From the NCBI GenBank assembly GCA_914767715.1, contig OU612071.1, positions 19,276,948-19,340,947 on the forward strand: DNA of 64,000 nucleotides, written 5' to 3'. The stretch's first letter is position 1. Each line of letters starts with the position of its first letter. The DNA is from Membranipora membranacea (lineage: Eukaryota > Bryozoa > Gymnolaemata > Cheilostomatida > Membraniporidae). Under the pieces are notes generated by a model. It was not told the origin of the DNA, made no database searches, and was given only the letters and a program-made list of their open reading frames with translations. Made by a program: the position numbers and the translations under genes. Below, piece after piece: positions 61,601-64,000 of this stretch.

Positions 61601-62924
61601 TTGACGTGTTTCTTTAACTGACTAATGTATTCCTTTTGACTCCTCATATCTGTCTCGAAGTGCACTTCCTGTCAAAAATCTAATCTACTCTTAACATCTC
61701 TTAAATTTTCTCAAAGTCACCAGACTGTCCCAGAAAATTGTTATCTTTACTCTTCATCAATTTGACAATATCGCCGCCAATTTCACTTGAGAGATGACTC
61801 AAAAGGCAAAAGTTGACCTTAATTCCCACTCTCTGGTTGATCCTTGACTAGTACTATGTGTATATTCTATGTTTGTTAATCAGACAATTTCCTCATATAG
61901 TATTTGATATACCATGTGGTTTGCCGCTATCCTATATTTCAGCAACCATGACTTAAAACTTAGGCTGTGCCAAATACTTGTATATGTTTTGAGGTATAGC
62001 CATCCCAACCATAACTGTGTGAGCCTAATCAGACAGGCTGTTTATGTTTATGCAAATTATCCCCTTGTGTGTAGGTTTTTGTGTGGATAATAATGTTTTG
62101 TGTGGAACATTAGTTATGTTTTTCACCCTGCTTGTATTGTTACCGATAATTTAAAAACCCTCATCACCGCAATAAGATATTTACCTGCAGACCTTGTTTA
62201 CTAGCCTTATTTTCATACAGCCTTAGCTCCAGTGGCATTGTGTTAGGGTAGCGTATGCTGCCCCAACATGACAGTCTGGATCCGAGACTAAGGTCACACT
62301 GGTGCTGACATTCCGTTTCCACTACATCCAAATCAGCGCTGGACAGGGATATGAATGTGCTGGATAACGGAATGTCACTACCAGCAACCTGGGCTGAAGT
62401 TGTGCACTTGGGGGCTACCAAAGAATAAAGCATGTGATAGTTAGACAGTTACTTATGATAAAGTTGTGTCAGATATGCATGGCAAAAAATTCAATGCTCT
62501 ACTTGGAATGAATTATCGAAGATGGAAAGAGTGCCTCCCAAAAGGAAAGGTAACTCTCATTCTCTGTATTATGATGGCACAGTCTCCCAGATGGGATATT
62601 CAAGAAATAAGCTCTGCCTGGAGACTGTGACATCATAATGAGAGTTACTTTCCCTAATGGAAGGCACCCTTTCCACCATTGGTAATTCATGCCTAGTAGA
62701 GCATTGAATCTTTTTACAATGCAAATCTGACACAACTTAACTGCCTGACTTTAACATGCATTGGTCTTTGGATAGACATAAAGCTCACTGAATCTCAATT
62801 TTATTGATCCCAATTTATCCATGTTTGGTTTGCTTTTCTTGCGTCCCCACAGGAAGTTCACGTATATCTCATAGACTGAGCACTAGCAACTCGTTTGAAT
62901 TTACACAAGAACCTAGACGTCCTT
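31481..62924 (+). CDS. vav: Vav-family Rho guanine nucleotide exchange factor (C-terminus beyond window)
   Basis: Twenty-five in-phase exons (2551 nt, 850 residues) encode the full Vav order: CH domain (residues about 1-120), acidic region with three Tyr, DH, PH, C1, SH3, a Ser/Pro/Tyr linker and SH2. Landmarks are R-P-Q-M-S-Q at the CH exon end, D-I-Y/D-I-Y/I-Y-E-D-L in the acidic region, [12 protein letters not shown] in DH, the terminal K-W-L-D-S in PH, and F-L-V-R-E-S in SH2. Vav proteins act under the plasma membrane, coupling phosphotyrosine receptors to Rac/Rho GTP loading; phosphorylation of the acidic-region tyrosines relieves autoinhibition. The C-terminal SH3 is not in the window. 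Oddities: two zinc ligands missing in C1, possible microexons of 21 and 9 nt, and a separate coding unit inside the intron before SH2. Confidence 0.95.
31670..33870 (+). other. vav intron 1
   Basis: No coding signal seen. It contains a small foldback at 32204-32252 (TGACAAGCTTTGTT / AACCAAAGCTTGTCA). First introns often carry enhancers, but nothing specific is recognisable here. Confidence 0.6.
33871..33987 (+). CDS. vav: vav exon 2: CH domain
   Basis: Acceptor ttcttgtag, 39 codons, phase 0 both sides. It encodes F-L-C-L-K-N-I-R and L-F-D-L-K-D-F-K-K, strongly like vertebrate Vav. Confidence 0.95.
34007..34128. mobile_element. MITE family D (GATCAAGTTTAATCC), copy
   Basis: GATCAAGGTTAATCCGATTGGCTGCATTCCAGTTGTTCCCTTCCACTGGTCAC, then GGAGAAACTCCAAATTCAGGC. 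Relatives lie at about 34970-35085, 45151-45275, 49105-49215 (inverted) and 8698-8815 (inverted). It begins shortly after vav exon 2. Confidence 0.65.
35158..35213 (+). CDS. vav: vav exon 3: end of CH domain
   Basis: Acceptor tcaacag, phase 0 in and phase 2 out. It encodes V-M-N-T-L-S-K-L-S, the last CH helix. Confidence 0.9.
35530..35605. repeat. Small foldback, AAGCTTTGTT family
   Basis: CTGTCTAGGCAACCTTTGT pairs with ACAAAGCTTGTCAAGACAGG around a GGGGAACAATAAAGTCCCTTCCCC hairpin. The right end is identical to that of the large copy at 50440-50460. Confidence 0.65.
36114..36162. repeat. (ATTC)n microsatellite
   Basis: About 12 uninterrupted ATTC units in vav intron 3. Read as protein it gives an artefactual H-S-F-I run. 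Confidence 0.97.
38590..38646 (+). CDS. vav: vav exon 4: acidic region, first regulatory Tyr
   Basis: Acceptor gttacag and donor gtaagt bound 57 nt, phase 2 both sides. E-E-D-I-Y-K-N-L corresponds to the first of three regulatory tyrosine motifs of Vav. Confidence 0.9.
39022..39124 (+). CDS. vav: vav exon 5: acidic region, second and third Tyr
   Basis: Acceptor gtattgtag and donor gtatgt; phase 2 in, phase 0 out. It holds D-E-D-I-Y-G-P and D-K-I-Y-E-D-L; the latter matches the key autoinhibitory tyrosine motif of Vav1 (Tyr174). Confidence 0.92.
39649..39726 (+). CDS. Possible alternative terminal exon of vav
   Basis: Acceptor attatcag leads into 25 codons (Arg/Ser/Pro-rich) and a TAA, in phase with the exon ending at 39124. 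If used it would end the protein after the CH and acidic regions. There is no homology support. Confidence 0.25.
   Translation: MYRQSDRSRTSPFSRPTSFSGDKSY
40376..40436 (+). CDS. vav: vav exon 6: entry to DH domain
   Basis: Acceptor gttttag and donor ggtgag bound 61 nt, phase 0 in and phase 1 out. It ends C-I-E-E-I-L, aligning with the C-L-R-E-I start of the Vav DH domain. Confidence 0.9.
40970..41085 (+). CDS. vav: vav exon 7: DH domain
   Basis: Acceptor gttacag, phase 1 in and phase 0 out. It encodes T-E-K-N-Y-V-D-A-L and I-F-M-N-I-Q, the first conserved region of the RhoGEF domain. Confidence 0.93.
41530..41730 (+). CDS. vav: vav exon 8: DH domain
   Basis: Acceptor cgtttag, donor gtaagc, 67 codons, phase 0 both sides. 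It contains [10 protein letters not shown] and G-Y-A-E-Y-C. Confidence 0.95.
42321..42416 (+). CDS. vav: vav exon 9: DH core (CR3)
   Basis: Acceptor tttgaacag, donor gtaagt, 32 codons. [15 protein letters not shown] is the DH signature helix that contacts the GTPase. Confidence 0.96.
42417..43935 (+). other. vav intron 9
   Basis: I see no repeat family copy, RNA gene or plausible exon in this 1.5-kb intron. The 72-codon ORF at 43459 has no splice or homology support. Confidence 0.6.
43936..44118 (+). CDS. vav: vav exon 10: end of DH and DH-PH linker
   Basis: Acceptor tattttctag, donor gtaagt, 61 codons. It includes [13 protein letters not shown], matching the last DH helix of Vav. Confidence 0.95.
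44264..44310 (+). pseudogene. Intronic partial copy of the 3' end of vav exon 10 and its donor
   Basis: AGTATGATAGACCAATGTATAGAAGATCTATCTATGGTGAGTG closely copies 44081-44123 (exon tail plus gtaagtg). No acceptor or further exon homology is visible, so it looks like a short local duplication that carried a splice donor. Confidence 0.8.
44976..45067 (+). CDS. vav: vav exon 11: start of PH domain
   Basis: Acceptor cgcacacag, phase 0 in and phase 2 out. It carries L-L-K-D-G-E-L-K-V, the first PH strand. Confidence 0.93.
45151..45275. mobile_element. MITE family D, copy
   Basis: GATCAAGTTTAATCCGTCTGCCTGCATTCCAGTTGCTCCCTTCCACTGGTCACG and AGCAACTCCAAATGCTGAC match the copy at 34007 block for block. 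Confidence 0.65.
45764..45809 (+). CDS. vav: vav exon 12: PH domain
   Basis: This 46-nt exon (acceptor tattttcag, donor gtgagt) encodes [15 protein letters not shown], the central PH strands. Confidence 0.93.
45810..48825 (+). other. vav intron 12 region with repeats and candidate microexon
   Basis: Besides the 21-nt candidate microexon it holds a foldback-type repeat at about 48095-48325 related to 54580-54815 (shared CTGACATCAA, GTATCTCTGAT, GTACCTAACATGTACC/GCACCTAATATGTGCC blocks). No other exon is supported. Confidence 0.5.
46685..46705 (+). CDS. Candidate 21-nt microexon in PH domain
   Basis: Acceptor tttcccatag and donor gtaagg flank exactly seven codons (I-V-D-S-L-L-W), phase 0 both sides, between two phase-0 exons. 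Inclusion would add seven residues to a PH loop. The insertion is not in vertebrate Vav1. Confidence 0.35.
48826..48912 (+). CDS. vav: vav exon 13: PH domain
   Basis: Acceptor ctattgtag, donor gtaagt, 29 codons. It aligns with the S-Y-D-L-K-D-F region of Vav1. A weaker donor six bases upstream would remove Val-Leu. Confidence 0.88.
49929..50060. mobile_element. MITE family C, copy 4
   Basis: TAGCCAATGTGGTGGCTCTGATC and two inverted right-end motifs (AGCCAATCAGAGCTAA, TCCAATCAGAGCCAA), suggesting a rearranged or doubled end. Confidence 0.65.
50079..50465. mobile_element. Compound inverted repeat, AAGCTTTGTT family
   Basis: Outer ends AGCCTGTCTTGACAAGCTTTGTT and AACAAAGCTTGTCAAGACAGGCT are inverted. 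Inside, a block with GGAGTTATC...GAGAAGACAATATTTAATAT...GCTGCTCGAC occurs three times, once inverted. Small relatives lie at 32204-32252 and 35530-35605. Confidence 0.75.
50869..50981 (+). CDS. vav: vav exon 14: end of PH domain
   Basis: Acceptor gttttacag, donor gtgagt; phase 0 in, phase 2 out. It contains [10 protein letters not shown] and K-R-K-W-L-D-S, with the invariant PH-helix Trp. Confidence 0.95.
51300..51433 (+). CDS. vav: vav exon 15: C1 domain, first part
   Basis: Acceptor ttgctccag, donor gtaagt; phase 2 in, phase 1 out. It holds the C1 histidine (G-H-D-F), C-D-Y-C and G-C-F-Y-Q-G-Y-C-C. Confidence 0.95.
51791..51844 (+). CDS. vav: vav exon 16: C1 domain, second part
   Basis: Acceptor cctgttgtag, donor ggtaag, phase 1 both sides. 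It encodes [10 protein letters not shown], aligned with A-H-K-E-C-L-G of Vav1. The Cys expected five residues before the His is Thr, and no Cys follows at the last ligand position. Confidence 0.9.
52270..52335 (+). CDS. vav: vav exon 17: C1-SH3 linker
   Basis: Acceptor taacatag, donor tgtaag, phase 1 both sides, 66 nt. The peptide is Pro/Lys-rich (R-P-L-P-K-S-P) with little conservation, so support is splice sites and phase. It would supply the Cys codon at the next junction. Confidence 0.65.
52772..52867 (+). CDS. vav: vav exon 18: SH3 domain, first half
   Basis: Acceptor attgttacag, donor ggtaag, phase 1 both sides. It has H-K-A-I-Y-S-Y-L (the ALYDY position) and L-T-F-S-E-G. Confidence 0.93.
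53337..53449 (+). CDS. vav: vav exon 19: SH3 domain, second half
   Basis: Acceptor gtttctag, donor gtgagt; phase 1 in, phase 0 out. It carries D-V-I-E-V, D-W-W-I-G and G-S-F-P-S-K-Y-V, all core SH3 ligand-surface residues. Confidence 0.95.
53861..53980 (+). CDS. vav: vav exon 20: Ser/His-rich linker
   Basis: Acceptor cgtttgtag, donor gtgagt, 40 codons, phase 0 both sides. Low-complexity Ser/Thr/His/Asn linker between SH3 and SH2, with one Tyr (Q-R-Y-S-N). Confidence 0.85.
54379..54437. mobile_element. MITE family C, minimal copy 5
   Basis: Only the two inverted ends remain, back to back (TAGCCAATGTGTTGGCTCTGAC ... CAGCCAATCAGAGCCAACATATAGGCTA). It lies 42 bases before vav exon 21. Confidence 0.75.
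54479..54552 (+). CDS. vav: vav exon 21: linker ending at SH2
   Basis: Acceptor tattacag, donor gtatgt; phase 0 in, phase 2 out. It ends D-Y-P-W, and the split Trp codon completes at 58175, reproducing the W-Y start of the Vav SH2 domain. It contains D-Y-M-N, a Grb2-SH2-type Y-x-N motif. Confidence 0.9.
54809..54990. mobile_element. MITE family C, copy 6
   Basis: TAGCGAATCTGTTTGCTCTGATC start, AGCCAGTCAGAGTCAACATATA end, with the AGAGCCAATGGCAGGTCACTGAAAG interior. Confidence 0.7.
55547..56404 (+). CDS. Intron-nested unit, exon A (FN3-like segment)
   Basis: The frame is open from 55463 to 56470. An acceptor (gtttttcag) at 55546 and a second in-frame one at 55558 precede it, and gtaaga at 56405 is a good donor. 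It is the longest open frame in the window. The FN3-like portion spans roughly 55720-55985; a Ser/Pro/Met/Lys-rich segment follows. Confidence 0.7.
55547..57645 (+). CDS. Unrecognised three-exon coding unit inside the vav intron
   Basis: Exons 55547-56404, 56672-56782 and 56986-57645 join in phase 0 throughout (286 + 37 + 219 residues, then TAG/TAA-type stop). The first holds a segment that reads like a divergent FN3 domain (V-L-V-A-W on strand [21 protein letters not shown]). The middle exon has K-R-Y-Y-R-I-P-Q-T. The last is strongly basic and Ser-rich, with clusters such as R-A-R-R-R-A and S-R-R-R-K-S that look like nuclear-localisation or RNA-binding tails. The unit lies wholly in the vav intron 54553-58174. 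It can be spliced in frame from the vav exon ending at 53980 (phase 0) but not from 54552 (phase 2). Alternatively the ATG at 55463 starts a free-standing 570-residue protein. I do not recognise the family. Confidence 0.7.
56672..56782 (+). CDS. Intron-nested unit, exon B
   Basis: Acceptor gtttacag, donor aggtattg, 37 codons, phase 0 both sides. It encodes a Lys-rich helix-like piece, then Y-Y-R-I-P and F-L-H-T-P-D-E. The reading frame continues cleanly into exon C. Confidence 0.65.
56986..57645 (+). CDS. Intron-nested unit, exon C (basic C-terminus)
   Basis: Acceptor cctttacag, 219 codons and a stop at 57643-57645. It opens with an aromatic segment (F-W-Y-P-V-V-G-Y), then becomes Ser/Arg/Lys-rich. 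No AATAAA was noticed between the stop and the SH2 exon, which weakens the case for a transcript end here. Confidence 0.7.
   Translation, partial: DSIEFWYPVVGYGASRQPPQTDPVIHPAQRARRRASSSNYLRKLRTDSSLSSRASSSRAKVRQAATKKWIGGNNRTRGGKVRPSTNSRRRKSESKVQSSVSLVSEAFDPSRSPSRSSLKSSFKGSSSRNRNSSKISFVGLDHWREMGKDSKLWRSMHSKKKNKQKSSTDGLKRRKAWKKRNKNIKIINGKVVTRSFGDLIGKASSTGTEASQRIESIHS
58175..58291 (+). CDS. vav: vav exon 22: SH2 domain, first part
   Basis: Acceptor ttctgtag, donor gtaagt, phase 2 both sides. It holds W-Y-I-G and F-L-V-R-E-S with the phosphotyrosine-binding Arg. Confidence 0.97.
60017..60107 (+). CDS. vav: vav exon 23: SH2 domain, middle
   Basis: Acceptor cattccag, donor gttagt; phase 2 in, phase 0 out. 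It encodes K-H-I-K-V, aligned with V-K-H-I-K-I of Vav1 (beta-D with its His). Confidence 0.95.
60772..60868 (+). CDS. vav: vav exon 24: SH2 domain, end
   Basis: Acceptor tttttgcag, donor ggtaag; phase 0 in, phase 1 out. It contains [14 protein letters not shown] and L-L-I-P-F, the last SH2 helix and strand. Confidence 0.95.
61128..61136 (+). CDS. Candidate 9-nt microexon after SH2
   Basis: Acceptor tttgtgtacag and donor gtaagt flank nine bases in phase 1 on both sides (adds G-G-N). Flanking exons are both phase 1, so it can be skipped or included freely. Confidence 0.3.
62440..62760. repeat. Foldback element; fragment also at 52945-53060
   Basis: Left arm ...TGTGTCAGATATGCATGGC...AATGCTCTACTTGG pairs with the right arm CATGCCTAGTAGAGCATTGAATC...GATAAAGTTG-type end; centre GTAACTCTCATT/AATGAGAGTTAC. 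The 52945-53060 stretch matches one arm. Confidence 0.65.
62853..62924 (+). CDS. vav: vav exon 25: SH2 to C-terminal SH3 linker
   Basis: Acceptor gtccccacag, donor gtaagt, phase 1 both sides. Ser/Arg-rich linker ([10 protein letters not shown]). The C-terminal SH3 exon should follow beyond 64000. Confidence 0.75.
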
Positions 62925-64000
62925 GTAAGTGATGCAATTAACACACCCGCCCCCTTACTACATGTTGTGTCCGCGTAGGATCTTAAGCTAGCAGCTAACC
63001 AATCAGACGGCTAATCTCTTGTGATTTGGTGTTGTGAGCTCATCTTAGTAATTAGTTTTTTTTCTCTGGTACTGGTTAGGAGGCTGTTTGCTAACCAATA
63101 ATAATAAGTAAAATATATGTTAAACTCAACATTATTGTAACATTAATTCAACATTAATCCAACATTAATTCAACATTAATTCAACATTGATTCAACAATT
63201 ATCCATCATAAACTTAATATTAATTCAATGATAAGCCATCAGTTAACTAGTAGTAGCTAATTTGGACCGATGATTACTGCTTTCCTAAAGCTAGTTCTCT
63301 TGATTGTAATTGTCTCTATATGGGCTGACTCGTAGATCGGATACAGATTATACCCCACAAGATTATAGTTGTCTGTTGATTGCAATATTTAAAAAAAATT
63401 TCTAACTCCAAATTGCCATTGACAATATGGTGTTTGGCTTTTAACGAGGCCATTTTAATCGATGATTGGCCAATTGTGAAATGGGGACAACTCCTAAAAA
63501 TTCACCCTCGTCCTCAGTCATTCTTTGCATGATTAAGCCTTTCACTTTATGCCATGGATGGCAGTCTTAGTACATGAAGCTATTGGGAGATGGCGTAAAG
63601 TGATTGGCCTCGATATAAGGTGGTTGTAACGGCTTTAATTGGTTTAAAGTATTATATCTGATGCTCAAACTTACTCTACTCTAATCGCAGTCATGTCCAT
63701 ATCCTGTCTGTATGTCCGTCGCCATGTGTCTTGTCTCTTCTGATGGCATGATGGAAATGTTAACCGTTATCCAAACATTAAAACCCTGTGAAAAATACTA
63801 TAACCGCTCAAAGAAACAACGGTCATCTACCCCCACATAAAATAGCTAACTGCAGGTGCCCTCTGGCTAATATTCTCACATCAAGATTTTCTGATTAATC
63901 GCCTAATATCTGACTATAAGATTCTGCTACTTTTATAGGAAATGTAGATTTGAACTGACAGCTTGTGTCTCTTAAAATGACAGCTGTGTCTCTTAAAATG
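62925..64000 (+). other. vav intron running off the right edge
   Basis: Starts with the gtaagt donor after exon 25. It contains the AACATTAATTC tandem repeat and no SH3-like exon in any frame I checked. Confidence 0.7.
63130..63205. repeat. AACATTAATTC tandem repeat
   Basis: Five or six imperfect units of (TTC)AACATTAAT near the right edge. Confidence 0.75.

Overview
The window is animal nuclear DNA, almost certainly from a non-vertebrate metazoan. Evidence: many short coding exons with GT-AG introns of about 0.25-3.6 kb, AT-rich introns full of MITEs, foldback elements and tRNA-derived SINEs, and a complete exon series for a Vav-family Rho GEF, an animal-specific family. A CTCF-like 14-mer upstream of vav hints at a bilaterian. 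I cannot name the species. Every gene I can support is on the + strand.

Region 1 (about 2343-29700): the 3' part of a large cell-surface receptor gene. From conserved splice sites and reading phase I assembled 29 coding exons (4729 nt, 1575 residues plus stop, in frame throughout). They encode 13 consecutive fibronectin type III-like (FN3) domains, one sushi/CCP-like module, one membrane-spanning helix and a cytoplasmic tail of about 134 residues. The tail ends in three near-identical 13-residue tyrosine-rich repeats. Every domain boundary falls at a phase-1 intron. Domains 1-12 are each split once internally, at phase 0 in nine domains and phase 1 in three. The 5' end lies left of the window or was not recognised. 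The 3' UTR appears to carry an intron.

Region 2 (about 29700-31480): intergenic, with a possible orphan signal-peptide exon, two perfect palindromes, a duplicated 45-bp leader-like motif and the CTCF-like site.

Region 3 (31481 to beyond 64000): a vav orthologue with 25 well-supported exons plus two candidate microexons. Domain order is CH, acidic tyrosine region, DH, PH, C1, SH3, Ser/Pro/Tyr linker, SH2. The expected C-terminal SH3 is not seen and should lie past the right edge. In the spliced model the C1 domain lacks two zinc ligands that belong to the same zinc site.

Region 4 (55547-57645): inside the vav intron between linker and SH2 lies a three-exon coding unit, all at phase 0. It encodes an FN3-like segment followed by a very basic Ser/Arg/Lys-rich tail and ends in a stop. 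It is phase-compatible with the vav exon ending at 53980, so it is either an alternative 3' end of vav (SH2-SH3 replaced by about 542 unrelated residues) or a gene nested in the intron. This is the most interesting unexplained object in the window.

Repeats: at least five MITE or foldback families, a 2.9-kb element with inverted repeats approaching 1 kb, two tRNA-SINE families, and an intronic duplication that records how the FN3 array may have grown. The receptor carries a tyrosine-rich tail and its neighbour is an SH2 signalling protein; a functional link is speculation.
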